Of a DNA stretch of 64,000 bases, positions 7,880 through 17,171 are shown piece after piece. The DNA is from Urechidicola croceus (GTDB lineage: Bacteria > Bacteroidota > Bacteroidia > Flavobacteriales > Flavobacteriaceae). The position numbers and the translations under genes are program-made. Position 1 is the first letter of the stretch. Every line of letters begins with the position of its first letter. Under the pieces are notes generated by a model. That model did no database searches and was not told where the DNA came from. It saw only the letters and a program-made list of their open reading frames with translations. The stretch covers positions 502,001-566,000 of the forward strand of contig NZ_CP017478.1 of NCBI RefSeq assembly GCF_001761325.1, read 5' to 3'.

Positions 7880-9610
7880 TTAAAGATCTAGATCAAATTT
7901 ACGTCTAAATACTTCGATTAAAGGATTCTTTTCTTTTAATTTCTCATATTTTTCTTGTGGAGTGTAGGCAAATTTCTTTTCAGTTATTTCATTAACATCA
8001 ATAATTAAATCTATACTATAATTATTTAATTTTTCTCTAATATATTTTAATGCTCTAGGTTTTTGATTTTCTAACTGAGACTGCATGAGTGTGTTAGGTA
8101 ATGAAAAGTGAATGTTAAATCCTTCAACAGTTGGCGTGTTAGCACTCATGGTAGATGCTATTATTTTCTTTCCATTCTTTAATAGGGTGCCAATATATTC
8201 TTTCCAAACCGATATCAATTGTTGTTCAGTAAAAGGTGTTTTTGGCATTTTACTATAATCAATTGTTTCTACTACAGCTTCTTTTTGATCTTTTTTGCGT
8301 TCAATACTTTTAAGTGATAGAGCCGAAGACCCTCTTTTTCGTTGTGTTTTTAAAGTAGGAGAAGCGTCTGATGATATTTTATTAATATTAATTGCTGTTG
8401 CAGGTATATTTGTTGCGGTAGTTGTTTTAGCCTGAGCTTTTGTTACTTGTTTTTTTGTGGTTGGATGTACATCTAATTTTTCTTCAACATGAATATTTTT
8501 AAAGAATTTAGCTGGAATTATGTAGTTTTTGTCATTTTTTTTTTCTCCATCAAAAGTGATAGAGGATAACTGCATAAGTGTTAATTCGACAAGTAATCGT
8601 TGATTTTTACTTGTTTTATACTTCAAATCGCAGTCATTGGCTTTATCAATTGCCTGAAGTAAAAATTGCATTGACGCTTTTTGAGATTGCTCTAAATATC
8701 TTTTTTTTGCATTATCTCCAACTTCAAGTAATTCAACAGTGACTTTATCTTTTGCAACCAATAAATCTCTAAAATGTGATGCTAAACCACTTATAAAATG
8801 ATGGCCATCAAAACCTTTTGCAAGAATTAAATTAAAATGAACTAAAACTTGCGGTATATTATTTTCTAAGAGTAAATCGGTAATTTTAAAGTATTCATCA
8901 TAATCAAGAACATTCAAGTTTTCAGTTACAGCTTGTCTTGTAAGTTCAGTTCCAGAAAAACTAACTACTCTATCAAATATTGATAGTGCATCACGCATTG
9001 CACCATCTGCTTTTTGAGCTATAATGTGTAAAGCATCATCTTCTGCATTGATTTTTTCTTGTTTAGCAATATCTTTCAAATAGTTTTTCACATCAAGTAC
9101 TGTGATTCTTTTAAAATCAAATATTTGACATCTTGAAAGGATAGTAGGTATTATTTTGTGTTTTTCAGTAGTCGCTAATATAAAAATAGCATGTGCAGGT
9201 GGTTCTTCAAGTGTTTTTAGAAAAGCATTGAAAGCCGCTTGAGAGAGCATATGAACCTCATCAATAATATATACTTTATATTTTCCAACTTGTGGTGGTA
9301 TTCTTACCTGATCGGTCAGGTTACGTATGTCATCAACCGAGTTATTTGATGCTGCATCTAATTCAAAAATATTAAATGCGAAGTCCTCGTCAGGATTTGA
9401 TTCTGTTAATCCTTCTTGATTGATACGCTTAGCAAGTATTCGTGCACAAGTAGTTTTTCCAACACCTCTTGGCCCGGTAAATAATAAAGCTTGTGCTAAA
9501 TGGTTGTTTTTTATAGCGTTTTCAAGCGTATTAGTAATAGATTGTTGCCCGATAACATCTTGAAATGCTTGAGGTCTATATTTACGCGCTGAGACTATAA
9601 AATGCTCCAT
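7880..9610 (-). CDS. dnaX: DNA polymerase III subunits gamma/tau
   Basis: DnaX is the clamp-loader ATPase of the replisome. The 576-residue protein has the N-terminal segment ARKYRPQAFQDVIGQ, the P-loop GPRGVGKTT (45-53), Walker B with YIIDEVHMLS, and sensor LSRCQIFDF. Domain III follows, then a lysine/threonine-rich linker (about 375-450) and a tau-like C-terminus. The Cys4 zinc module that normally sits between the P-loop helix and the DAASN motif is absent: only one Cys is present there, and the segment is replaced by acidic residues. It sits downstream of the acyl-CoA ligase gene, with a 29-nt gap. Confidence 0.95.
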   Translation of the reverse strand: MEHFIVSARKYRPQAFQDVIGQQSITNTLENAIKNNHLAQALLFTGPRGVGKTTCARILAKRINQEGLTESNPDEDFAFNIFELDAASNNSVDDIRNLTDQVRIPPQVGKYKVYIIDEVHMLSQAAFNAFLKTLEEPPAHAIFILATTEKHKIIPTILSRCQIFDFKRITVLDVKNYLKDIAKQEKINAEDDALHIIAQKADGAMRDALSIFDRVVSFSGTELTRQAVTENLNVLDYDEYFKITDLLLENNIPQVLVHFNLILAKGFDGHHFISGLASHFRDLLVAKDKVTVELLEVGDNAKKRYLEQSQKASMQFLLQAIDKANDCDLKYKTSKNQRLLVELTLMQLSSITFDGEKKNDKNYIIPAKFFKNIHVEEKLDVHPTTKKQVTKAQAKTTTATNIPATAININKISSDASPTLKTQRKRGSSALSLKSIERKKDQKEAVVETIDYSKMPKTPFTEQQLISVWKEYIGTLLKNGKKIIASTMSANTPTVEGFNIHFSLPNTLMQSQLENQKPRALKYIREKLNNYSIDLIIDVNEITEKKFAYTPQEKYEKLKEKNPLIEVFRRKFDLDL

Positions 9611-9639
9611 TTATTAAAATAAAATTGTTAATTACAAAT

Positions 9640-11421
9640 TTAAGAATTTGAATACATTTTATCGTACAAATGGATATATTTTTGTTTGATAATATTTCTT
9701 TTAGGTTTCATTGTAGGAGTAAGAAGTTCATTTTCAACACTCCAAACATCAGGTGTAAGTTCAAAAAGTTTTATTGTTTCCCATTTACCAAAGTTTTTAT
9801 TACCAATTTCAATTTCCTGTTGAATTCGAGCAATAACATCTTTATTAGATACAATTTCTTCATTAGTAGAAGGAATGGATACTTTGTGTAGTTTAGCCCA
9901 GTTTCTTACAAAATCAAAGTTTGGTTGAATAATTGCAGCAGCCATTTTTTCACCTTCACCAACAACCATAATTTGTTCTATAAATCTTGATTGCTTCATT
10001 TGGTTTTCTAACAAAGCAGGAGATATATATTTACCTCCAGAGGTTTTAAAAATTTCTTTTTTACGTCCAGTAATTCTTAAAAAGCCTTTTGCATCAACTT
10101 CACCTTTATCACCTGTGTGAAAATAATCACCAGTCATTACGCTATTTGTTTTTTCTTGATCTTTATAATAACCCATCATTACGTTAGGTCCTTTTACAAG
10201 AATTTCACCATCTTCTGCAATTTTAACTTCAACATTATTAATAATATGACCTACTGTGCCAATTTCAAACATTTCATCATCATATTTATTTACAGAAATT
10301 ACAGGAGAAGTTTCAGTCAATCCATAACCTTCCATAACATACATTCCTGAAGCAGCAAAAACTCTTGATAATCTTGGTTGAAGTGCAGCACTACCTGATA
10401 CCATTGTCATTAAATTTCCTCCAAGAGCTTCTTTCCATTTGCTAAAGATTAGTTTTCTAGCAATTTTTAATTGAAATTCATACCAAGCACCATTTCTTCC
10501 GTAAGGTTCATAGCGTAGCCCTAATCTTACGGCCCAAAAGAATAACAATCTTTTTATTCCTTTTTGTAAAGTTCCTTTTGCAATAATACTATCATATACT
10601 TTTTCTAATAATCGAGGTACAACACTCATTAAATGAGGCTTTACTTCTTTAAGATTATCAGACATTTTTTCAATAGATTCAGCATAATGAATTGTTGCAC
10701 CATTATATTGATATAAATAAATGAGCATTCTTTCAAATATGTGGCAAAGAGGTAAAAAACTCAGCACTCTTGTATCTTCTCCCATTTTTGGAAGCCTTGG
10801 AGTACTATCTAAAACATTTGAAACTATATTTCGATGAGAAAGCATGACACCTTTTGGTGTTCCTGTAGTTCCTGAAGTATATATTATTGTTGCTAAATCG
10901 GTTGTTTTAATAACATCTTTTCTTGCTTCAACTTCGTTTTGATTGGAATCATCAACACCTAATTCTAAAACTTCTTTCCAATTCTTACAGCCATTAATTT
11001 CATCAAATGAATAAATTTCTTTTAAATTAGGGCATTTGTCTTTTATAGCGTTTGCTTTTTCAAATAGAACTTCATCAGAAAGGAAACAATATTTAACTTC
11101 TGAATGATTAAATATATATTCATAATTTTCTTTTGAACTAGTAGGGTAAATAGGAATATTTTGAGCACCTACTTGTAAAATACCAATATCCATAATATTC
11201 CATTCGGTTCTATTATTAGATGAAATTACAGCAATTTTATCATTAGGTTGTATCCCTAATCTAAGTAGTGCTCGACTAATTTTATTTGATTGATTAATGT
11301 ATTCTTCTGTTGAAGTTGAAACCCAAGTTCCGTTTTGTTTAGTTACTAAAGCACTCTTAAGTGGTTGGTTCTCTAATTGATAGTAAGGGAAGTCAAAAAG
11401 ACGTGTAATTTCCATCGGCAT
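9640..11421 (-). CDS. Long-chain acyl-CoA ligase (AMP-forming)
   Basis: This 593-residue enzyme activates fatty acids with ATP and CoA. It has the AMP-binding motif TIIYTSGTTGTPKGVMLS (about 180), the A5 motif EGYGLTETSP (about 370), TGDYFHTGDKGE (about 425), and RKKEIFKTSGGKYISP with the catalytic Lys region. The region between A3 and A5 is long, as in eukaryote-like/FAA-type ligases common in Bacteroidota. The first codons read M-P-M; translation may begin at either Met. A 162-bp gap with the purL terminator separates it from purL upstream. Confidence 0.92.
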   Translation of the reverse strand: MPMEITRLFDFPYYQLENQPLKSALVTKQNGTWVSTSTEEYINQSNKISRALLRLGIQPNDKIAVISSNNRTEWNIMDIGILQVGAQNIPIYPTSSKENYEYIFNHSEVKYCFLSDEVLFEKANAIKDKCPNLKEIYSFDEINGCKNWKEVLELGVDDSNQNEVEARKDVIKTTDLATIIYTSGTTGTPKGVMLSHRNIVSNVLDSTPRLPKMGEDTRVLSFLPLCHIFERMLIYLYQYNGATIHYAESIEKMSDNLKEVKPHLMSVVPRLLEKVYDSIIAKGTLQKGIKRLLFFWAVRLGLRYEPYGRNGAWYEFQLKIARKLIFSKWKEALGGNLMTMVSGSAALQPRLSRVFAASGMYVMEGYGLTETSPVISVNKYDDEMFEIGTVGHIINNVEVKIAEDGEILVKGPNVMMGYYKDQEKTNSVMTGDYFHTGDKGEVDAKGFLRITGRKKEIFKTSGGKYISPALLENQMKQSRFIEQIMVVGEGEKMAAAIIQPNFDFVRNWAKLHKVSIPSTNEEIVSNKDVIARIQQEIEIGNKNFGKWETIKLFELTPDVWSVENELLTPTMKPKRNIIKQKYIHLYDKMYSNS

Positions 11422-11550
11422 TGTTAAGTTATTTCTAGTCTGGCAAATTACGAAATAAAATGGAAATTGACAATATGAAAACTAAAGTTAACTTAAATTA
11501 TTAAGATTTAAAATTGATGCTGATAAATTTGTGATACCATAAAAATTTAA

Positions 11551-11577
11551 AAACCTTAAGAAAATCTCTTAAGGTTT
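11551..11577 (-). terminator. Terminator of purL
   Basis: A 10-bp perfect stem, AAACCTTAAG with CTTAAGGTTT and a 7-nt loop, lies just downstream of the purL stop on the minus strand. A T-rich stretch follows on that strand. Confidence 0.8.
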
Positions 11578-11583
11578 TTTTGA

Positions 11584-14500
11584 TTATTTGTCTTGCAGCC
11601 ATTTATTAGCATTAATAAATGCTTCAATCCATGGTGTTACTTCGTCTTTTCTACCTTCAGGATAATTTGCCCAATTCCATTGAAATGTGGAACGTTCAAT
11701 ATGTGGCATCATTACCAAGTGTCTTCCTGTAGCATCACATAGCATTGCTGTATTATAGTCAGAACCATTTGGATTGGAAGGGTAGGAGTCATAACCATAT
11801 TTAGCAACAATATTATAGGCTGTTTCTTCCATTGGTAAGTTAAATTTACCTTCTCCATGTGAAATCCAAACACCTAAAGTACTTCCTGCAAGTGAAGATA
11901 ACATTACAGAATTGTTTTCTTGCACAGTTACCGAAGTAAAGGCGCTTTCATGTTTTTTAGAATCATTATGCAGCATTTTCCCATGTATTTCATGTTCTGG
12001 ATTGATCAATTCTAATTCCATTAATAATTGACAACCATTACAGATACCAACAGATAAGGTGTCTTCACGTTTGAAAAAATTATCTAATGCAGTTTTTGCT
12101 TTTTCATTGTATAAAAATGCTCCAGCCCATCCTTTTGCTGAACCTAAAACATCTGAATTTGAAAATCCACCTACAGCACCTATGAATTGAATATCTTCTA
12201 ATGTTTCACGACCAGAAATTAAATCGGTCATATGAACATCTTTAACATCAAAACCTGCTAAATACATAGCATTTGCCATTTCACGTTCAGAATTACTTCC
12301 TTTTTCACGAATAATGGCTGCCTTTGGTCTTTTTTTGTCACTTCGAGCGGAGTCGAGAAGTCCTGTAAAATTTTCTGGGAACTTAAATGCTAAAGGCTGA
12401 TTCTTATAGTTTTCAAAACGATCTGTTGCACATTTCTTTCCTGATTGTTTAATATCTAATAGGTAAGAGGTCTTAAACCATATATCTCTGTGTTTAGCAA
12501 TATCAAAAGTCAATGTTTTCTCATTATTGTCAATATACAATTGAGGCTCTTCAATCGCTTTTCCAATCTTAAAAAATTCAACATTGTTTTCTGATAATGC
12601 AGTTTCAACGATCGTATTATTTGCTGCTTGAATGATAATTCCGCTATTTTCTGCAAATAATAATTTTACAGTGTCTTTTTCATTCAACTCAGATAAATCA
12701 ACAGATGCACCTAAATTTACATCAGAAAAACACAATTCTAATAAGGTTGTCAAAATCCCTCCTGATGAAATATCGTGTCCAGCAACAATTTGTCCATCTT
12801 TTATAAGGTTCTGAATGGTATTAAATGCTGTTTTAAAGTTTTTAGAACTTTTAATTGTAGGTGTTTTTGAACCAATTTTATTTTTAATTTGTCCAAAAGA
12901 ACTTCCTCCCAATTTAAATGTATCTCCTGATAAATTGATATAGTAAATAGAATCTCCATTTTTTTTCAAAACAGGTTCTACTACTTTATTAATATTGTTA
13001 CAATGTCCTGCTGCAGAAATGATGACTGTTCCTGGAGAAATTACATCCTCGTTTGGATATTTTTGCTTCATTGAAAGTGAATCTTTTCCTGTTGGAATAT
13101 TGATTCCTAATTCAATGGCAAAATTTGAGACTGCTTCCACAGCATTATATAAACGAGCATCTTCACCTTCGTTACGACAAGGCCACATCCAATTGGCAGA
13201 TAATGAAACAGATTTTAAATTTTCTTCTAACGGAGCCCAAATCAAGTTGGTCAATGATTCTGCAATGGCATTTCTAGAACCAGCAACTTCATCAATTAAT
13301 GAACTTAAAGGTGCATGTCCAATAGATGTTGCGATTCCTTCTTTTCCATTGTAATCTAATGCCATTACACCCACATTATTCAATGGTAATTGTAATGGTC
13401 CGCAAGTTTGTTGTTTTGCAACACGACCAGAAACACAACGATCCACTTTATTTGTTAGCCAATCTTTACACGCTACGGCTTCTAATTGTAAAACTTGTGA
13501 GATATAATCGTGAATTTTATCTTCAGAATAGTCAGCATCTGCATATTTCCTTTCCACAGTTGTATCTTCCATGATAGTTTTAGGAGAACTTCCGAACATA
13601 TCTTCTAAAGCTAAATCCATTGGTTTTTCACCAGTAGTTTTAGACTCAAAAGTAAAACGATCATTTCCTGTAACATCACCTACAGTATACATTGGAGATC
13701 TTTCACGATCGGCAACACGTTTTAAAAAGTCAATATGTTCTTCATCTATAACCAATCCCATTCTTTCTTGAGATTCATTACCAATAATTTCTTTTGCAGA
13801 AAGGGTAGGGTCACCAACAGGTAATTTATCCAAATCAATATTCCCACCTGTTTCTTCAACTAATTCTGACAAACAGTTTAGGTGTCCACCTGCACCATGA
13901 TCATGTATTGAAACAATTGGATTCTCGTCTAATTCTACCATAGCACGAATAGCATTTGCAGCACGTTTCTGCATTTCAGGATTAGAACGTTGTACTGCAT
14001 TTAGTTCAATTCCAGATTCAAATGCACCTGTGTCGGCTGATGAAACTGCAGCTCCACCCATTCCAATACGGTAGTTATCACCACCAAGAATTACTATTTT
14101 ATCTCCTGCTTGAGGCTCTTTTTTGATACTTTGTTCTAATTTTCCAAAACCAATTCCTCCTGCTTGCATGATCACTTTGTCGAAACCAAGTTTACGTGCA
14201 TGTTCTTCATGTTCAAATGTCAATAGAGAACCGGTGATTAATGGTTGTCCAAATTTGTTTCCAAAATCAGATGCTCCATTAGATGCTTTTATTAAAATAT
14301 CCATTGGTGTTTGATACAACCAATCACGTTCTTCCATTGCTTGTTCCCAAGGACGATTCTTTTTTAATCGTGAATATGATGTCATATATACTGCTGTTCC
14401 TGCAAGTGGAATAGAACCAATTCCTCCAGCCAATCTATCACGAATTTCTCCACCTGATCCTGTTGCAGCACCATTAAAAGGCTCTACTGTAGTAGGGAAG

Positions 14501-15249
14501 TTGTGTGTTTCTGCTTTTAATGAAATTACAGAATCCATTTCTTTTTTAGCGTAAAAGTCTGGTTTATCTGCGCTTAAAGGTGCAAATTGCTCAATTTTTG
14601 GTCCTTTTACAAAAGCAACATTATCTTTATAGGCAGAAACAATATCGTTCGGATGTTCTGCAGCAGTCTTTTTAATTAATTTGAATAATGAAGAAGGTTT
14701 TTCTTCTCCATCAATAATAAATGTTCCATTGAAAATTTTATGACGGCAATGCTCTGAATTTACTTGTGAAAATCCAAATACTTCTGAGTCGGTTAATTTT
14801 CTACCAATTTTGTCTGAAACATCATTTAAGTACTCAACTTCTTCATCACTTAATGATAATCCTTCTTGTTGGTTATAAGCTGCAATATCTTCAATATCTA
14901 ATACAGGTTCTGGTTGTACAGCAATAGTAAAGATATCTTGATTTAATTCAGCGTATTTTTCAGAAATCATAGGGTCGAAATCTGTATTTTTTTCAGAAAC
15001 AGTTTTGAATTCTTCAATTCTGATAATTCCTTCAATAGCCATGTTTTGAGTAATCTCAACGGCATTGGTACTCCAAGGAGTAATCATTGCAGCACGTGGA
15101 CCAACAAAAAAAGCATCAATTGATGCTTGCTCTATTTGCGGTTGATTGCCGAATAACCAGTTTAATTTAGTGATGTTTTCTGCTGAAATTTCGTTTGCAG
15201 TTTGAACTGCAAATACTTTTTTTGATTGGTTTCCGAAGAAGAGAATCAT
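11584..15249 (-). CDS. purL: Phosphoribosylformylglycinamidine synthase, large single-chain type
   Basis: PurL catalyses the ATP- and glutamine-dependent conversion of FGAR to FGAM in purine synthesis. The protein has about 1221 residues: an N-terminal PurS-like region, tandem AIRS-type synthetase halves (KAETHNFPTTVEPFNGAATG; later PTGKDSLSMKQKYP), and a C-terminal class I glutaminase from about residue 970. The glutaminase shows nucleophile GICNGCQ and the SHGEGKF and MPHIERS motifs. I place the start at 15249 (MILFFGNQSKKVFAVQ). The possible ATG 33 bp upstream overlaps the -7 box. The linker before the glutaminase contains an in-frame copy of a flavobacterial repeat (12337-12363). Confidence 0.95.
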   Translation of the reverse strand: MILFFGNQSKKVFAVQTANEISAENITKLNWLFGNQPQIEQASIDAFFVGPRAAMITPWSTNAVEITQNMAIEGIIRIEEFKTVSEKNTDFDPMISEKYAELNQDIFTIAVQPEPVLDIEDIAAYNQQEGLSLSDEEVEYLNDVSDKIGRKLTDSEVFGFSQVNSEHCRHKIFNGTFIIDGEEKPSSLFKLIKKTAAEHPNDIVSAYKDNVAFVKGPKIEQFAPLSADKPDFYAKKEMDSVISLKAETHNFPTTVEPFNGAATGSGGEIRDRLAGGIGSIPLAGTAVYMTSYSRLKKNRPWEQAMEERDWLYQTPMDILIKASNGASDFGNKFGQPLITGSLLTFEHEEHARKLGFDKVIMQAGGIGFGKLEQSIKKEPQAGDKIVILGGDNYRIGMGGAAVSSADTGAFESGIELNAVQRSNPEMQKRAANAIRAMVELDENPIVSIHDHGAGGHLNCLSELVEETGGNIDLDKLPVGDPTLSAKEIIGNESQERMGLVIDEEHIDFLKRVADRERSPMYTVGDVTGNDRFTFESKTTGEKPMDLALEDMFGSSPKTIMEDTTVERKYADADYSEDKIHDYISQVLQLEAVACKDWLTNKVDRCVSGRVAKQQTCGPLQLPLNNVGVMALDYNGKEGIATSIGHAPLSSLIDEVAGSRNAIAESLTNLIWAPLEENLKSVSLSANWMWPCRNEGEDARLYNAVEAVSNFAIELGINIPTGKDSLSMKQKYPNEDVISPGTVIISAAGHCNNINKVVEPVLKKNGDSIYYINLSGDTFKLGGSSFGQIKNKIGSKTPTIKSSKNFKTAFNTIQNLIKDGQIVAGHDISSGGILTTLLELCFSDVNLGASVDLSELNEKDTVKLLFAENSGIIIQAANNTIVETALSENNVEFFKIGKAIEEPQLYIDNNEKTLTFDIAKHRDIWFKTSYLLDIKQSGKKCATDRFENYKNQPLAFKFPENFTGLLDSARSDKKRPKAAIIREKGSNSEREMANAMYLAGFDVKDVHMTDLISGRETLEDIQFIGAVGGFSNSDVLGSAKGWAGAFLYNEKAKTALDNFFKREDTLSVGICNGCQLLMELELINPEHEIHGKMLHNDSKKHESAFTSVTVQENNSVMLSSLAGSTLGVWISHGEGKFNLPMEETAYNIVAKYGYDSYPSNPNGSDYNTAMLCDATGRHLVMMPHIERSTFQWNWANYPEGRKDEVTPWIEAFINANKWLQDK
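12337..12363 (-). repeat. Flavobacterial REP-like repeat unit inside purL
   Basis: On the minus strand the core reads CTTCTCGACTCCGCTCGAAG followed by TGACA, far richer in G+C than its surroundings. From memory, this class of short imperfectly palindromic element is scattered in high copy between genes of many Flavobacteriaceae. Here it is in frame and encodes LLDSARSD between the synthetase and glutaminase domains of PurL. No second copy was found in this window. Confidence 0.6.
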
Positions 15250-15279
15250 TGAGTTGTAGTTTGTGTTGTTATAAGATGT

Positions 15280-15287
15280 CAAAAGTA
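15280..15287 (-). promoter_or_regulatory. -7 box TACTTTTG upstream of purL
   Basis: This matches the TAnnTTTG consensus on the minus strand and ends 30 nt before the ATG at 15249. The alternative ATG at 15282 lies inside the box, which supports the downstream start. Confidence 0.55.
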
Positions 15288-15340
15288 ATTATTACTTCAT
15301 CAATTATAAAGAATTTGTTAATAAAATTGAATAAAAAAAA

Positions 15341-15367
15341 AGCGACCAATTTAGGTCGCTTTTTTTT
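15341..15367 (-). terminator. Terminator of the endonuclease I gene
   Basis: A stem AGCGACC / GGTCGCT with a 6-nt loop is flanked by A and T runs on both sides, so it could act in both directions. On the minus strand it ends the nuclease transcript before purL. Confidence 0.85.
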
Positions 15368-17153
15368 ATTTTTTGATAAATTTTCTAGTTGTTGAGCCTA
15401 AATCAGACTCTAATTTTATTAGGTAAATTCCAGTTTTTAGACTTGAAATATCAATTTGATTGTTGTTATTTGAAACAGAATCAATAATAACAGTTTCTCC
15501 AATACTATTGAATACTTTTACTGAGAGTTCAACAGTAGTTGAAATTGTTAACGATTTTCCAAAAGTTGGATTTGGATATATTTCAATAGTTGATAATAAT
15601 TCATCATCTATTCCTAAGGCAGAATAGCATGTCCAAGATAAGTCATCAATCGAAACTCTATTGCTATTTCCAGTTTTATCTAAAACAATTGAAACATCAC
15701 CTTCAATATCAATATTAGATAATGTAGTTGTTTGAATAGTTGAACTATATGGAATAGAGCCAACACTTGTTCCATTGACTAATACATCAAAATTTCCACT
15801 ACTTCCAGAGAAAACCAATTGTGTTGTTACAGTCAATTCTCCAATTCCATCTGCAGCAATTGAAGATGTTAATTCGCCATTTCTTACTGTAACAGTCCCT
15901 CCATTTAGTGATTGATCTGTCCTAGCATCAGTTGCTGTCCACTCTAATCCACTATCTCCAGTCCATGTTCTAGTTGTATAATTACTTGCGTTTGAGCCTA
16001 AGTTTTCAAAAGTTTCACTAGCACAAGTTGATCCACTAACAGCGGCAGCAGTTGTAGTTCCATTAATAGAAGAACTTAAAGGAGATTGATTTCCAGCGTT
16101 GTCTTTTGCTAAAACTGTAAAACTATAAGTTGTTTCAGCAGTTAAGCCTGTAATAGTTGTTGAAGTAGATGAAGTTGATGAGTTAAATATGTCATCAACA
16201 TAAACATCATATGCAGTTACACCAATATTATCACTTGATGCATTCCAAGAAACATCAATTGTACTACTTGTTTCATTGCTTACAACAAGATTATTAGGTG
16301 TAGTTGGGTTTTCGTTGTCTTCTACAGCAGTTCCCCAACGATCTTCAGCAGGAGTTCCACCCCATATAACTGTTGCTAAATAAGGATTGTCAATAAATGG
16401 ATTTCTATTTCCTTGAGAATAAGTATTTGCACCATCATGATATGTGTTTCTTGCATCTTCAACCTCGGATACAGGGTCTGCAGCATTCCAATCTAACAAT
16501 AAGTTTATCATATCAGAATCTACAGTATTGGTAGTTCCAGAAGCGTTATATCTAGGTAAGCATTGAGAACCATAACGTAAATACATATACATAGTGATTC
16601 TAGCAACATCACCTCTCCAATCTGTTCCGCCAGTAGAATCATCACCTGGATACCAATCAGAACCAACAATTCCAGAATTCCCTGAACCATCAGCAAATTT
16701 TCTATTACCTCTTTGACCGTTTCTTTGTACATCTGATGGTCTTAAGTTGTGAGCATCAGCATAAGGAGGCCCACTTGTTCCACTAGCATCTAAATCAGGG
16801 TTGGCAAGTGAATTTGCAAATGTGTGTTCACGATTCCAATCTCCGTTACTTCCACCATTGTCAAACTTATTTCTAGATAAATCATTTGTTACATCTCCAT
16901 CAGTTCCGCCTTCCCAGCCATAAATCAATACAACATTGTTTGAATTATTTGGATCTAAATCTGTAATTCTTGAAGCATCCCATATATTAGAATAGGTAAG
17001 GGAATTGGTATGTGTATTAATTATTTTAGTAGCAAGTTCATCTCTTAGAGCAGTACCAGTAAGTGTTAAGTTTACATCATCATAGTAAGGTTGTTGTGCA
17101 AAAGAACAAACTGTGATGAAAAGTAATAGTAGTAAAGTGTATTTTGTTTTCAT
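15366..17153 (-). CDS. Secreted endonuclease I (EndA/NucM family) with FN3 and T9SS sorting domains
   Basis: This 595-residue exported DNase is expected to cut extracellular nucleic acid. A signal peptide (about 1-19, ending CSFAQ) precedes the endonuclease I domain, about 25-275, with NREHTFANS (NREH at 107-110) and YADAHNLRPSDVQRNGQRGN. A fibronectin type III domain follows at about 285-375, then a beta-sandwich-like module starting CASETFENLGS. The last ~75 residues are a type IX sorting domain (EIYPNPTFGKSL ... GIYLIKLES ... RKFIKK). It lies 18 nt downstream of rsmB and may share its transcript. PorX, a T9SS regulator, is encoded elsewhere in the window. Confidence 0.93.
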   Translation of the reverse strand: MKTKYTLLLLLFITVCSFAQQPYYDDVNLTLTGTALRDELATKIINTHTNSLTYSNIWDASRITDLDPNNSNNVVLIYGWEGGTDGDVTNDLSRNKFDNGGSNGDWNREHTFANSLANPDLDASGTSGPPYADAHNLRPSDVQRNGQRGNRKFADGSGNSGIVGSDWYPGDDSTGGTDWRGDVARITMYMYLRYGSQCLPRYNASGTTNTVDSDMINLLLDWNAADPVSEVEDARNTYHDGANTYSQGNRNPFIDNPYLATVIWGGTPAEDRWGTAVEDNENPTTPNNLVVSNETSSTIDVSWNASSDNIGVTAYDVYVDDIFNSSTSSTSTTITGLTAETTYSFTVLAKDNAGNQSPLSSSINGTTTAAAVSGSTCASETFENLGSNASNYTTRTWTGDSGLEWTATDARTDQSLNGGTVTVRNGELTSSIAADGIGELTVTTQLVFSGSSGNFDVLVNGTSVGSIPYSSTIQTTTLSNIDIEGDVSIVLDKTGNSNRVSIDDLSWTCYSALGIDDELLSTIEIYPNPTFGKSLTISTTVELSVKVFNSIGETVIIDSVSNNNNQIDISSLKTGIYLIKLESDLGSTTRKFIKK

Positions 17154-17171
17154 TTGAATATAATTGTGAGG

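Noticed and set aside
12632-14314. Several open frames of 60-120 codons on the plus strand opposite purL
   Set aside because: They are antisense to a clearly conserved gene, have no promoter boxes or family resemblance, and arise from its codon pattern.
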